From Janibacter corallicola NBRC 107790 (GTDB lineage Bacteria > Actinomycetota > Actinomycetes > Actinomycetales > Dermatophilaceae): a stretch of 64,000 nt of DNA. The notes below the pieces were generated by a model, which saw nothing but the letters and a program-made list of their open reading frames with translations, ran no database searches and was not told where the DNA came from. Within the stretch, counting starts at the first letter, position 1. Each line of letters opens with the position of its first letter. Positions 47,379 to 55,892 of this stretch are shown here, piece after piece. Made by a program: the position numbers and the translations under genes. The stretch is taken from positions 58,363 through 122,362 of the forward strand of contig NZ_BCSR01000005.1 in the NCBI RefSeq assembly GCF_001570965.1, read 5' to 3'.

Positions 47379-47801
47379 ATGGAAGCGGCGGACCTACGCA
47401 TCATCGACCTCCTCCGGGAGGACGGACGCATCAGCTACACGGACCTGGGGAAGGCCGTGGGGCTGTCCACGTCCGCCGTCCACCAGCGGGTGCGGCGGCT
47501 GGAGGAGCGCGGCATCATCACCTCCTACACCGCGCAGGTGGATCCCGCCGCCCTGGGGACGCCGCTCACCGCCTTCGTCTCGGTGACGCCGCTGGATCCC
47601 CGGGACCCCGACGACATCCCCGACCGGCTGCGCGGCATCGCCCAGATCGACGCCTGCTACTCGGTGGCCGGCGACTCCAACTACCTGCTGCGCGTGCGTG
47701 TGGGTACCCCGCAGGACCTGGAGGAGCTGCTCTCCAGGGTTCGCTCCCAGGGAGGGGTCTCCACGAGGACCACCATCGTGCTGACGACGCCGTGGGAGTG
47801 A
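47379..47801 (+). CDS. Lrp/AsnC family transcriptional regulator
   Basis: 140 residues: winged helix (LRIIDLLREDGRISYTDLGKAVGLSTSAVHQRVRRLEERGIIT) and the ligand-binding RAM domain. Probably senses an amino acid. It is coupled to lnt by overlap (GTGA), an odd pairing; it may regulate its own operon, but no palindromic site is obvious in the short upstream region. Confidence 0.92.
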   Translation: MEAADLRIIDLLREDGRISYTDLGKAVGLSTSAVHQRVRRLEERGIITSYTAQVDPAALGTPLTAFVSVTPLDPRDPDDIPDRLRGIAQIDACYSVAGDSNYLLRVRVGTPQDLEELLSRVRSQGGVSTRTTIVLTTPWE

Positions 47802-49366
47802 GGTACTCCTCTCCCGCCGTCCGGCTGCCGATCGCCCTCGTCGGCGGACTGCTGCTGTGGCTCTCCTTCCCCGACCACGACATCGAGATCGCCGCGGTCG
47901 GGGGCGTCGCACTGATCGGTCTGGCCCTCTGGGACGTGCGCGCCCGCGTGGGCGCCCTCATCGGTCTCGTCGCCGGGCTCGCCTGCTTCCTGCCGACGCT
48001 GAGCTGGTCCGGCATCTTCGTCGGCAAGGTGCCGTGGTTCGCCCTGGCCATCACCGAGTCGCTCTACGTGGCGGTCATGGCGGCCGTGCTGGCCTGGGTG
48101 CAGGCGCCGCTGATCCGGCGTGGCCACCGGCTGCCCGCGGCGCTGCTCATCCCCGTCATGTGGGTGCTGCAGGAGTACGTGCGCGGCTCCTGGCCCTACG
48201 GCGGCTTCCCTTGGGCCCGGCTCGCCTTCAGCCAGTCGGACTCGCCCCTGGCCCGATGGGCCGCGATCGGCGGAGCACCACTGGTCACCTTCGTGGTCGC
48301 CCTGCTCGCCGTGCCGATCGTCCTGCTCGTGCTGACCCGCCGGCCGCCGGTGGTGGCGTTGGCACTGGCGGTCGCCGCCGCACTCGGGTCGATCATGGTG
48401 CCCGTGCCGACCGGCGGGGAGTCCACCGCCCGCATCGGGATGGTGCAGGGCAACGTGCCGCGGGCGGGCCTGGACTTCAACGCCCAGCGGCGCCAGGTGC
48501 TCGACAACCACGTCAAGGGCACCCTCGAGCTGGCGAAGGGCGAGTCGGACCCGGACCTGGTCATCTGGCCGGAGAACGCCTCGGACATCGACCCGATCCG
48601 CAACCCCGATGCCGCCGCGCAGGTCCAGCGGGCGGTCCGGGCGGTGGACGCGCCGCTCATCGTGGGCGCGATCCTCAACGAGCCGCTGCCCGAGGTCTCC
48701 AACGCCTCACTGCTCTACCGGCCCGGGGGAGGGCCTCCGGAGCGCTACGTCAAGCAGCACCCCGTACCCTTCGCCGAGTACGTCCCGCACCGGGACTTCT
48801 ACCGCCTCTTCAGCTCGAAGGTCGACCTCGTCCGGGCCGGCTTCGCGAAGGGGGACCACCCGGTGGCCTTCGAGGTGCAGGGCAAGGAGGGCCGCTTCAC
48901 CGCGATCCCCACGATCTGCTTCGAGGTCGCCTACGACGGGCTGATGCGCGATGCGGTGCGCCACGCCGAGGAGCAGGGCGACCCGAGCCTGCTCGTGGTG
49001 CAGACGAACAACGCCACCTTCGGGTACTCCGCCGAGTCCACCCAGCAGTACGCGATCTCCCGGGTGCGGGCCATCGAGCACGGCCGCTCGGTCGCGCACG
49101 TCTCGACGGTGGGGGTCTCCGGTTTCATCAACCCCGACGGGACGACGACCCCGACCACCGAGCTCTTCACCGCCGCACAGCCGGTCGACGACGTGGTGCT
49201 GCGCTCCGGACTGACGGTCTCGGACCGGCTCGGGCCGTGGGTGGAGTGGACCTCCGGCGGGCTGCTGCTGCTCGCGGTGGGGTGGCGACTGCTGCGCCGA
49301 CCGACGGGTAGGCTCGAGGGACACCCCGAGTCGTCCCGGAACGAGGAAGCCACCACCGGTGCCTGA
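47798..49366 (+). CDS. lnt: Apolipoprotein N-acyltransferase
   Basis: 522 residues: an N-terminal membrane region of about six helices, then a nitrilase-like domain with the catalytic Glu in VIWPENASD (near residue 259), Lys in [12 protein letters not shown] (near 319) and Cys in TICFEVAYD (near 374), and a last helix. Adds the third acyl chain to lipoproteins such as the FKBP lipoprotein here. In mycobacteria it is fused with Ppm1; here the two are separate, with an 8-bp overlap. Confidence 0.93.
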   Translation: MRYSSPAVRLPIALVGGLLLWLSFPDHDIEIAAVGGVALIGLALWDVRARVGALIGLVAGLACFLPTLSWSGIFVGKVPWFALAITESLYVAVMAAVLAWVQAPLIRRGHRLPAALLIPVMWVLQEYVRGSWPYGGFPWARLAFSQSDSPLARWAAIGGAPLVTFVVALLAVPIVLLVLTRRPPVVALALAVAAALGSIMVPVPTGGESTARIGMVQGNVPRAGLDFNAQRRQVLDNHVKGTLELAKGESDPDLVIWPENASDIDPIRNPDAAAQVQRAVRAVDAPLIVGAILNEPLPEVSNASLLYRPGGGPPERYVKQHPVPFAEYVPHRDFYRLFSSKVDLVRAGFAKGDHPVAFEVQGKEGRFTAIPTICFEVAYDGLMRDAVRHAEEQGDPSLLVVQTNNATFGYSAESTQQYAISRVRAIEHGRSVAHVSTVGVSGFINPDGTTTPTTELFTAAQPVDDVVLRSGLTVSDRLGPWVEWTSGGLLLLAVGWRLLRRPTGRLEGHPESSRNEEATTGA

Positions 49367-50147
49367 GACAGCATCCCCGCGCCGCCCCGTGATCGAACGG
49401 GTCGTCGTGCTCATCCCGACCTACAACGAGCGGGAGAACCTGCCCGGCCTGATCCAGCGGGTGCGGGCGGCCACCCCTGCCGTGGACGTGCTCGTCCTCG
49501 ACGACAACTCCCCGGACGGGACCGGGAAGGTCGCCGACGAGCTGGCCGCCGCGGACCGGCAGCTGCACGTCATGCACCGCGAGCGCAAGGAGGGCCTGGG
49601 CGCCGCCTACATCGCCGGCTTCCGGTGGGCGCTCGAGCGCGGTTACGACGCCATGGTCGAGATGGACGCCGACGGGTCCCACCGCCCCGAGCACCTGCCG
49701 GCGCTGCTCGTCGCCGCCGACGAGGCCGACCTGGTCATCGGCTCGCGGTACGTCCGTGGCGGGTCGGTCGTGAACTGGCCGGCGGACCGCAAGGCGATCA
49801 GCCTGCTCGGCAACCTCTACATCAAGGCCCTGCTCGGCATGCCGGTGCGGGATGCGACCGCCGGCTACCGCGTCTACCGGGCGGAGACGCTGCGGACCAT
49901 CGGGCTGGACGACGTGGAATCGACCGGCTACTGCTTCCAGACGGACCTGACCCGGCGCACCGTCCGGGCCGGCCTGACCGTGGTCGAGGTACCGATCGCC
50001 TTCATCGAGCGGGAGATCGGGGACTCGAAGATGGACGGTGACGTCGTGCGTGAGTCGATGCGGCGGATCACCCGGTGGGGGATCGCCCACCGGCGCGACC
50101 AGGTCCTGGGCCTCCTGGACCGCGAGCCCACCTGGCACCGGCTGTGA
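49359..50147 (+). CDS. ppm1: Polyprenol monophosphomannose synthase
   Basis: 262 residues, GT2 glycosyltransferase: [39 protein letters not shown] and [10 protein letters not shown]. Transfers mannose from GDP-mannose to polyprenol phosphate for lipomannan/LAM-like glycolipids and protein mannosylation. No C-terminal membrane domain. GTG 49359 overlaps lnt; TAGGCT inside the lnt end (about 49308) might drive an extra transcript. Confidence 0.92.
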   Translation: MPETASPRRPVIERVVVLIPTYNERENLPGLIQRVRAATPAVDVLVLDDNSPDGTGKVADELAAADRQLHVMHRERKEGLGAAYIAGFRWALERGYDAMVEMDADGSHRPEHLPALLVAADEADLVIGSRYVRGGSVVNWPADRKAISLLGNLYIKALLGMPVRDATAGYRVYRAETLRTIGLDDVESTGYCFQTDLTRRTVRAGLTVVEVPIAFIEREIGDSKMDGDVVRESMRRITRWGIAHRRDQVLGLLDREPTWHRL

Positions 50148-50653
50148 CCGCGCTGCCCGGGCAGAGCCCTCGCCGCCGCCGACCGTGGCGACGTTCGCTC
50201 ATCGCGCTGCTCGTCGTGCTCGTGCCGATCATCGAGCTGGTGGTGCTCGTTTGGCTCGCCAAGTACATCGGCGTGCTGCTCGCCGTGCTCGGCGTGGTCG
50301 CCTTCTGCGTCGTCGGAGGATGGCTCATCCGCCGCGAGGGCATGCGGACCTGGCGAGCGCTCGGGGAGGCGCTGCGGGAGGGCCGGGTGCCGAACCGGGA
50401 GATCGCGGACGCCGCGCTCGTGCTCATCGGCGGGGCACTGATGCTCTTCCCCGGCTACGTCACCGGTGTCATCGGGCTGCTGCTCGCGCTGCCCTTCACC
50501 CGGCCGTTGGCCCTGATGGGCCTCGAGGTGGTGGTCGCCCGTCGCCTCATCGTGGCCGGCGTGGGCGGTGAGGTCCGGGTGCGCCGCGAGGAGCGGCGTC
50601 GCCCCGGCGGTGACGACGACGTCGTCGAGGGCGAGATCGTCGAGGACGACTAG
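50144..50653 (+). CDS. FxsA family membrane protein
   Basis: 169 residues with three to four membrane helices and the FxsA pattern ([16 protein letters not shown], then [28 protein letters not shown]). E. coli FxsA relieves phage F exclusion; the normal role is unclear. Basic N-terminus and acidic C-terminus are extensions. GTG 50144 overlaps the ppm1 stop. Last gene of the lrp-lnt-ppm1-fxsA operon. Confidence 0.88.
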   Translation: MTALPGQSPRRRRPWRRSLIALLVVLVPIIELVVLVWLAKYIGVLLAVLGVVAFCVVGGWLIRREGMRTWRALGEALREGRVPNREIADAALVLIGGALMLFPGYVTGVIGLLLALPFTRPLALMGLEVVVARRLIVAGVGGEVRVRREERRRPGGDDDVVEGEIVEDD

Positions 50654-50669
50654 GACCCACGGACACGCG

Positions 50670-50702
50670 CGAAGGGGGCCCACCGGCGGTGGGCCCCCTT
50701 CG
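50670..50702. terminator. Strong bidirectional terminator between fxsA and rbpA
   Basis: CGAAGGGGGCCCACC pairs perfectly with GGTGGGCCCCCTTCG, a 15-bp stem with a GGC loop, between convergent genes. The outer ends are again the CGAAGGGGG word in inverted pair. Confidence 0.88.
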
Positions 50703-50716
50703 TCAGGTCTGCTTCT

Positions 50717-51073
50717 TCAGGCGCTGCGCTTGCTCGGCTTCTCGCCGCGCTTGGCTCGCAGCAGCTCCAGCCGCTCCTCGAGCAGCTCCTCGAGCTCCGG
50801 GATCGAGCGGCGCTCGAGCAGCATGTCCCAGTGGGTGCGCACGTGCTTGGCCGGCTTCATGTCCGGCTCCGGCCCGTCGACGAGCTTGCCGAGCTTGCCG
50901 CAGCGGCACTCCCAGGTGCCGGGGATGTCGGCCTCGACGGAGAAGGGCAGTTCCGTCTTGTGACCGTTCTCACAGAGGTAGGTGGTCATCTGCCGGTCAC
51001 TGAGCACGACATTGTCCGTGGTCTCCATGCTGAAGCTGACCATGCGCGTACCGCGCAGCGTGCGCTCTGCCAT
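50717..51073 (-). CDS. rbpA: RNA polymerase-binding protein RbpA
   Basis: 118 residues. N-terminal tail and core domain with a zinc-like Cys pattern (YLCENGHKTELPF, WECRCGKLGKL), basic linker (KPAKHVRTHWDML) and sigma-interacting domain (RSIPELEELLEERLELLR). It stabilises open complexes with the housekeeping sigma factor in actinobacteria. Ribosome site AGGGAG upstream. The 257-bp region to the next gene holds its regulation: TAACCT at 51256-51261 on this strand is a possible distant -10 box. Confidence 0.95.
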   Translation of the reverse strand: MAERTLRGTRMVSFSMETTDNVVLSDRQMTTYLCENGHKTELPFSVEADIPGTWECRCGKLGKLVDGPEPDMKPAKHVRTHWDMLLERRSIPELEELLEERLELLRAKRGEKPSKRSA

Positions 51074-51218
51074 TGTGCAAGTCTCCCTGGTGTCTCTCGG
51101 GTGTTCGGCCCCTGACCGCCGCCCACACAGGACACAACGCCACGCAGGCGGTCGATGTTCCGTGCGTGGGCGTCATTGCCGTGCGGGTGGGCGCCGGGAC
51201 CGACGGTGGTCCCCCTGG

Positions 51219-51241
51219 CTGATCGGCGTGGTGCCGATCAG
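51219..51241. promoter_or_regulatory. Perfect hairpin in the rbpA upstream region
   Basis: CTGATCGGC pairs with GCCGATCAG (9 bp) around GTGGT. It lies about 150 bp before rbpA, downstream of a possible -10 box, so it would be in the rbpA leader RNA or serve as a protein-binding palindrome. The rest of 51074-51330 shows nothing else clear except the MFS promoter. Confidence 0.45.
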
Positions 51242-51330
51242 GGCCCGACCCCACAGGTTAGCGAATTCCGTCCGGATACGCACACCGGACGGTGACGCCG
51301 GAGACCCCGACCGCCGGGTAACCTCCCGGT

Positions 51331-52686
51331 GTGAGCGCTTCTCCACCAACAGTGACGGGGTCGACCAGCGCCCTTCGTGCCGAGCAGGACGGGGGGCGCG
51401 CTCGAGTGCTCGGCTGGGCCATGTGGGACTGGGGGGCCCAGCCCTTCAACACGGTCATCACGACCTTCGTCTTCTCGGTGTACCTGACGAGCGAGAGCTT
51501 CGGTGACACGAACACCACGTCGACCGCGCTGGCCGTGGCAACCGCCCTGGCCGGCCTGCTCGTGGCGGTGCTCGCTCCGGTGCTCGGGCAGAACTCGGAC
51601 CGCTCCGGGCGCACCGTGCGCAACCTGCGGGTCCAGACCTGGCTCCTGGCGCTGCTGTCGGCGTCGCTCTTCTTCGTCGCGCCCGACCCCTCCTACCTCG
51701 TGCTCGGGCTCGTCCTGCTCGGCGCCGGCTCGATCGTCTCCGAGATCGCCGGCGTGAACTACAACGCCTCGATCGAGCAGGTCGCGAGCCCGAAGAACGT
51801 CGGCCGGGTCTCCGGCTTCGGGTGGGGGATGGGCTACCTCGGCGGCATCCTCGTGCTCCTGGTCATCTACTTCGCCTTCATCCAGCCGGAGGTCGGTCTC
51901 TTCGGCGTCGGGGACGGTGACGCCCTGGACATCCGCGTCTCGATGCTCGTGTGCGGGCTGTGGATCCTCCTCTTCACCATCCCGGCCTTCGTGGTGCTGA
52001 AGGACCAGCCGCAGGAGCGCGCCCCGCGCGTCGGCGTGGCCGACTCCTACCGGCTGCTCTGGCAGTCGCTGAAGGGGTTGTGGGGGGAGTCCCGGCACAC
52101 GGTGTACTTCCTCATGGCCTCGGCACTCTTCCGTGACGGCCTCGCAGGCGTCTTCGCGTTCGGCGCGGTGCTCGCAGCCGGCACCTTCGACATGTCGGCC
52201 GGCGACGTCATCGTCTTCGGTGCCGCGGCCAACATCCTCGCCGGCGTGAGCACGATGGCCTTCGGCCTGCTGGACGACCGCCTGGGCCCGAAGCAGGTCA
52301 TCGTCATCTCCCTCGTGACCCTCGTCGTCCTGGGGATGGGGGTCTTCCTGCTGCACGACGGCGGACCCATGGTCTTCTGGACCCTCGGCCTGGCGATGAC
52401 CGCCTTCGTCGGGCCGGCGCAGGCGGCGTCGCGCAGCTTCCTCGCCCGGGTCATCCCGGAGGGGCACAGCGGGGAGATCTTCGGCCTCTACGCGACGACG
52501 GGTCGCGTCGTCTCCTTCATCTCGCCGGCCGCCTTCGCCGCGGCGATCTGGCTCGGTGCCCGGATGACGGGGCAGGAAAACACCCAGTACTGGGGCATCC
52601 TCGGCATCGCGCTGGTCCTCGTGGCCGGACTCGCCGTGCTCCTGCCCGTGCGCGCGCCCGAGGAGCGGCCCATCGGGCAGTCGTGA
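51331..52686 (+). CDS. MFS transporter, UMF1/Atg22-like
   Basis: 451 residues with about twelve membrane helices. The start LGWAMWDWGAQPFNTVITTFVFSVYLT is the signature of the UMF1 family, and the loop QNSDRSGRTVRNL matches the MFS loop 2-3. Substrate unknown. Leaderless: TAACCT (51319-51324), 6 nt, GTG 51331. Confidence 0.88.
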   Translation: MSASPPTVTGSTSALRAEQDGGRARVLGWAMWDWGAQPFNTVITTFVFSVYLTSESFGDTNTTSTALAVATALAGLLVAVLAPVLGQNSDRSGRTVRNLRVQTWLLALLSASLFFVAPDPSYLVLGLVLLGAGSIVSEIAGVNYNASIEQVASPKNVGRVSGFGWGMGYLGGILVLLVIYFAFIQPEVGLFGVGDGDALDIRVSMLVCGLWILLFTIPAFVVLKDQPQERAPRVGVADSYRLLWQSLKGLWGESRHTVYFLMASALFRDGLAGVFAFGAVLAAGTFDMSAGDVIVFGAAANILAGVSTMAFGLLDDRLGPKQVIVISLVTLVVLGMGVFLLHDGGPMVFWTLGLAMTAFVGPAQAASRSFLARVIPEGHSGEIFGLYATTGRVVSFISPAAFAAAIWLGARMTGQENTQYWGILGIALVLVAGLAVLLPVRAPEERPIGQS

Positions 52687-52719
52687 CGGGGCGGGGTCGG
52701 TGCGCCGCGTGGCCCGCGC

Positions 52720-53571
52720 TCATCCCGAGGCGCGGGACGCCCCCTTCGTGCCGGTGGTCTTCTTCGCCGTGCCGCTCGAGCTCTTCCTGGCCGTCGTTCC
52801 GGCCGCCTTCCTGGTCGTGGCGGACCTGGCGGGTGCCCGCTTGCGCGTGCGCAGGCGCACCTGCCGGGAGGAGCCCTCGGAGCGGGTCTCGAGGTAGGGC
52901 TGCTCCTCGACGAGCGTCGAGAGCTTCTGGTGACCGAAGGTGCGCGGGTCGAAGTCCGCGTGGGCCCGGCTCAGGTGCTGGCCCACGGTGCCCAGCGTGC
53001 TCCACCCGTCGTCCCCGGAGGTGGCGTTGATCGCCTTCGTCAGCGCCGACTCGAGGTTGATGCCCGGCTGCGGCTCCTGCTCGTCCGTCTCCGGGTCGGG
53101 CTCCTCGTCCCGGTCGCGGGCCTGCTCCTGGAGGAGCTCGAGGTAGATGAACTGGTCGACCGCCCGGCGCAACGACTCCGGGGTCTTGCGCATCCCGAGG
53201 CCGTAGACCCGCTTGCCGGACTCGCGCAGCCTGGTCGCCAGCCGGGTGAAGTCGGAGTCGGAGGAGATGAGCGCGAAGGCCTCGACGTTGTCCTGCCAGA
53301 GCAGGTCCATGGCGTCGATGATCAGCGCCGAGTCGGTGGAGTTCTTCCCCACGGTGTAGGCGAACTGCTGCACCGGCTGGATGGCGTTGCGTTGCAGCTC
53401 GGCCTTCCACCCGCCCAGCTGGGTGGTCGTCCAGTCGCCGTAGGCCCGCTTGACCGTGGGGGTGCCGTACTTGGCCAGCTCCTCCAGGACGGCGGTGGCG
53501 TGCTTGCTCGAGACGTTGTCGCAGTCGATGAGCACGGCGATGCGGATGGAGGTGCTGGGATCGGCGTCCAT
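52720..53571 (-). CDS. NYN-domain (LabA/DUF88) protein with LOTUS-like domain and basic tail
   Basis: 283 residues. NYN/PIN-like nuclease domain (1-150): VLIDCDNVSSKHA, LIIDAMDLLW and ALISSDSDFTRLATRLRE supply the acidic site. Residues about 180-245 look like an OST-HTH/LOTUS RNA-binding domain (ALTKAINATSGDDGWSTLGTVGQHL). The tail is Lys/Arg/Ser/Thr-rich, like histone-type nucleic-acid-binding tails. Probably an RNA nuclease. Leaderless: TAGGTT then 6 nt then ATG 53571. Confidence 0.85.
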   Translation of the reverse strand: MDADPSTSIRIAVLIDCDNVSSKHATAVLEELAKYGTPTVKRAYGDWTTTQLGGWKAELQRNAIQPVQQFAYTVGKNSTDSALIIDAMDLLWQDNVEAFALISSDSDFTRLATRLRESGKRVYGLGMRKTPESLRRAVDQFIYLELLQEQARDRDEEPDPETDEQEPQPGINLESALTKAINATSGDDGWSTLGTVGQHLSRAHADFDPRTFGHQKLSTLVEEQPYLETRSEGSSRQVRLRTRKRAPARSATTRKAAGTTARKSSSGTAKKTTGTKGASRASG

Positions 53572-53660
53572 GGACGCAACCTACTGCCCGAGGCGGCCCC
53601 CGTGCTGGAGGTACCGCCGCACCACACCGGCCACGTGCACCGGCTCCGGCCCGGACACGC

Positions 53661-54104
53661 TCAGTCTCCCCGGGGGCGGCGGCGCTGGGCCTTGAGCCGG
53701 GAGCGGTGCTCCTTGGCCGCCCGTCGACGACGCCTGGAGCCACGGGTGGGGCGCGTGGGGCGCCGCCTCGGTGGTGGGGGAGCGAGGGCGTCGCGCAGCA
53801 GGTCCGCAATCCGCTCGCGTGCCGCCCGACGGTTGCGCTGCTGCGATCGGTGCTCCGAGGCGTCGACGGTGAGCACGGTGCCGACGAGGCGAGCCCCGAG
53901 GCGGGTGAGCGCCCGCTCCCGCTGCTCCTCGGTCAGGGCACTCGTGCCACCCAGGTCGAGCGAGAGCTGGACCCGGGAGTCCGTGGTGTTCACGCCCTGA
54001 CCACCCGGTCCGCCCGAACGCGCGAAGCGCTCGGTCAGCTCACTCGCCGGGATGAGCAGGCCCTGCGGCACTCCCGGCCCCGGAGGGACACGAAGATCGG
54101 CCAT
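53661..54104 (-). CDS. arfB: Peptidyl-tRNA hydrolase ArfB (ICT1-like) ribosome rescue factor
   Basis: 147 residues. Has the GGQ loop in ARSGGPGGQGVNTTDSRVQL and a long basic C-terminal tail (RRRRRAAKEHRSRLKAQRRRPRG) that enters the empty mRNA channel of stalled ribosomes. It lacks the stop-codon recognition domain of RF1/RF2. ATG 54104 is preferred; ATGs at 54113 and 54116 sit too close to the AGGAGGG ribosome site. It lies 35 bp after the OsmC gene on the same strand. Confidence 0.9.
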   Translation of the reverse strand: MADLRVPPGPGVPQGLLIPASELTERFARSGGPGGQGVNTTDSRVQLSLDLGGTSALTEEQRERALTRLGARLVGTVLTVDASEHRSQQRNRRAARERIADLLRDALAPPPPRRRPTRPTRGSRRRRRAAKEHRSRLKAQRRRPRGD

Positions 54105-54139
54105 GCGCCCCATCATCCCTCCTGCGGCGGGAGGTGCGG

Positions 54140-54676
54140 TCAGTCCCCTTCGGGGGGACGGACGGTGAGCGAAGGGGGAGTGCGCAGCGTCTGGGCGATG
54201 ACGCAGTAGCGCTCGGTCATCTCGAGCAGCCTGGCGGTCGTCCTCTCGTCGGCGTCGGAGTCCAGGTCGATCTCGAGGACGACGTCGGTCAACCCGACCG
54301 GCGCCTCCCGGTCGGTGCCGAGCGTGCCGCGGGCGTCCCAGGTGCCCGTCGCGCGGACCTCGCCCGAGCGCACGGTCACCCCCATGGCCGTGGCCACGGA
54401 GCGCAGGGTCACGCCGGCACACGCGGCGACGGCCTCGAGGAGGATGTCCGCGGAGCAGGCCTCGCTGCCGTCGCCACCGGCGACGGGGTGCAGGCCCGCA
54501 CGCACCTGACCGCCGGTGCCGTCGACGACGGCCGCGATGCCGTCCTCGGCGAGGCGCGCGGTGGCGCTGCTCGTGACGAGGGCCGTGGCGGGGTCCTCCT
54601 TGTACCTGTCCTTCAGCGGCTTCTGCACGGCGCGCAGCTGCTCGGCCGTGGGCAATCCGGAGACGGTCTCGGTCAT
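54140..54676 (-). CDS. OsmC/Ohr family peroxiredoxin-like protein
   Basis: 178 residues with two conserved cysteines, GSEACSADILLEAVAACAG (about 74) and RYCVIAQTL (about 157), the redox pair of the OsmC family. Probably detoxifies organic hydroperoxides. Only 5 nt separate it from the flavin reductase gene, so it belongs to the riboswitch-controlled operon, where it could remove peroxide formed when reduced flavin reacts with oxygen (inference). Confidence 0.85.
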   Translation of the reverse strand: MTETVSGLPTAEQLRAVQKPLKDRYKEDPATALVTSSATARLAEDGIAAVVDGTGGQVRAGLHPVAGGDGSEACSADILLEAVAACAGVTLRSVATAMGVTVRSGEVRATGTWDARGTLGTDREAPVGLTDVVLEIDLDSDADERTTARLLEMTERYCVIAQTLRTPPSLTVRPPEGD

Positions 54677-54681
54677 GGTGC

Positions 54682-55188
54682 TCAGGCTCCTTGGCGAGGG
54701 GTCTTCGGGACGTGGCGGTAGCCCCCGTCGTGGTGCACGAGCGGGCTGAGGTCGGCGCCGACCGTCTCCTCCACCCGGGCGACGGCGATGTAGCTGTCGC
54801 CGGCCTCGACGAGGTCGACGACCTCGGTGCTCAGGCGCGTGACGACGTCGTGGAGCTCGGGGAGCCCGTCGTCCCCATAGGACCAGGTCCCGTCGTCGAC
54901 GAAGCGGAGCGAGCGGTCCTTGGCGAATCGCGTTGCCAGAGCGGACTGCTCATCGGAGAGCAGGTGCAGTGCTGCCCGGCGGCTGCGGCTGATCGTCGCC
55001 AGCGAGCTGGAGGTCCTGGAGATGTTGAAGGTGACGAGGGGCGGCTCGACGGACACCGACACGATCGAGATCGCGGTGAATCCGACGGGTCCACCGTCGG
55101 TGGAACGGCCGGTGACGACCCAGGCGCTCGATGCCGCCCGGCGGAAGGCTGCGCGCAGGTCGACCGGCGCGCTGGTCAGAAGGGTCAT
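54682..55188 (-). CDS. Flavin reductase family protein (probable FMN reductase component)
   Basis: 168 residues, the flavin reductase split-barrel: ASSAWVVTG, GFTAISIVSVSVEPPLVTFNISRTSSS and an HDGGYRHV end. Such proteins use NAD(P)H to make FMNH2 for a partner monooxygenase. No partner is adjacent, but the DmoA-like gene at 60563 carries almost the same riboswitch, so I infer they form one two-component system (compare DmoB with DmoA). ATG 55188 has TCTGGAG upstream. Confidence 0.87.
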   Translation of the reverse strand: MTLLTSAPVDLRAAFRRAASSAWVVTGRSTDGGPVGFTAISIVSVSVEPPLVTFNISRTSSSLATISRSRRAALHLLSDEQSALATRFAKDRSLRFVDDGTWSYGDDGLPELHDVVTRLSTEVVDLVEAGDSYIAVARVEETVGADLSPLVHHDGGYRHVPKTPRQGA

Positions 55189-55238
55189 GGGTTCTCCAGA
55201 CAAGGGATCGGTTCGGGGGATGCTCGGGTTCCGGTGCG

Positions 55239-55310
55239 TCAGCTGCGTTGACAGGCGGTGACGCCTCGACGCATGTGGTCGATGACGCGGCGGGTGATGA
55301 GCACCTTCAT
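55239..55310 (-). CDS. Putative 23-residue leader peptide between riboswitch and flavin reductase
   Basis: Starts ATG at 55310, 5 nt after GGAGG, and ends at TGA 50 nt before the flavin reductase. The peptide begins MKVLITRRVIDHMRRG and has a Cys four residues from its end (TACQRS). The TRRxxDxxR pattern with a late Cys resembles the small leader peptides found before sulfur genes in actinobacteria. Its ribosome site directly follows the 3' arm of the riboswitch P1 stem, so SAM binding could hide it. Translation is not proven. Confidence 0.55.
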   Translation of the reverse strand: MKVLITRRVIDHMRRGVTACQRS

Positions 55311-55318
55311 GCGAACCT

Positions 55319-55402
55319 CCATCGGTCCTGGCGTGAGCACCTGCCCCCGGAGGGTGGTTGCTGCGGCGTCGTCGAGCCAGATCTCTCGGCCGCTCTTGAT
55401 GG
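55319..55402 (-). ncRNA. SAM-I type (S-box) riboswitch upstream of flavin reductase
   Basis: On this strand: P1 CCATC...GATGG, GAGCGGCCGAGAGA, then CTGGCTCGACGACGCCGCAG, CAACC, a variable P3 hairpin and GGTGCTCACGCCAGGACC. These match the S-box core (GAGGGACTGGCCCGATGAAGCC..GGCAACC and GGTGCTAATTCC). It is 84 nt. The P1 3' arm runs into the GGAGG of the leader peptide, so translation control is likely. SAM-IV shares this core, so the exact class needs a structure model. Confidence 0.85.
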
Positions 55403-55410
55403 ACGACCTC

Positions 55411-55440
55411 AGTAGATGCCTTGCGCGGCGTCTTGGTCAA
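55411..55440 (-). promoter_or_regulatory. Promoter of the riboswitch-flavin reductase operon
   Basis: On this strand TTGACC (55435-55440) and TCTACT (55411-55416) are 18 bp apart, placing the RNA start just before the riboswitch. It is one of the few sites here with a good -35 box. Confidence 0.6.
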
Positions 55441-55464
55441 GCCGCGTCCGCAGCGTGGGCAGCG

Positions 55465-55473
55465 TTGTCCACA
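55465..55473 (+). promoter_or_regulatory. Consensus DnaA box upstream of an ssb paralogue
   Basis: TTGTCCACA is the actinobacterial DnaA-box consensus. Partial matches (GGTCCACAG and others) lie within 40 bp. It is 108 bp before the SSB-like gene. Chance cannot be excluded for a single 9-mer. Confidence 0.4.
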
Positions 55474-55580
55474 TCCAGCGGCCGTGGACGGTGCCGGTCC
55501 ACAGGGAGCTGCATGGGGCTGCGAACACCGCTGCGGCGCAGTCAGGCTGGTGGAAACAGGCAGTGGGGAAGGGGAGTGGC

Positions 55581-55883
55581 ATGGAGGTCAACGACGTGCA
55601 ACTGACGGGCCGGGTCAGTGGCGACCCGAGCGAGCGTGAGCTGCCCAGCGGTGATGCGCTGGTGACGCTGCGCCTCGTGGTGGCCCGCGGGGGAGGGCGC
55701 CCGGTCGACACCATCGAGTGCGCGTGCTGGTCGGCATCCGCGAGGAGGGCGGCTGCCCGGTTCGCCGACGGTGACCGGGCCCGGGTCGAAGGGAGCCTCC
55801 GCCGGCGCTTCTTCCGGACGCCCGGTGGTCCGGCGAGCCGCTACGAGGTGGAGGTGCGTCGGCTGGTGCGGGACCGGCGGTGA
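55581..55883 (+). CDS. Short single-stranded DNA-binding (OB-fold) protein
   Basis: 100 residues: EVNDVQLTGRVSGDPSERELPSGDALVTLRLVV and VDTIECACWSASARRAAARFADGDRARVEGSLRRRFF match the SSB OB fold. The acidic tail that recruits partners in housekeeping SSB is missing, so this is an accessory SSB-like protein. ATG 55581 with GGGAAGGGGAG just upstream; longer in-frame starts would lie in the promoter region. Convergent with the reductase gene 9 bp downstream. Confidence 0.8.
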   Translation: MEVNDVQLTGRVSGDPSERELPSGDALVTLRLVVARGGGRPVDTIECACWSASARRAAARFADGDRARVEGSLRRRFFRTPGGPASRYEVEVRRLVRDRR

Positions 55884-55892
55884 GCGCCTGCG

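Noticed and set aside
49308..49313. TAGGCT as a main promoter for ppm1
   Set aside because: It lies inside lnt, 45 nt from the ppm1 start, which is already coupled to lnt; at most an extra promoter.
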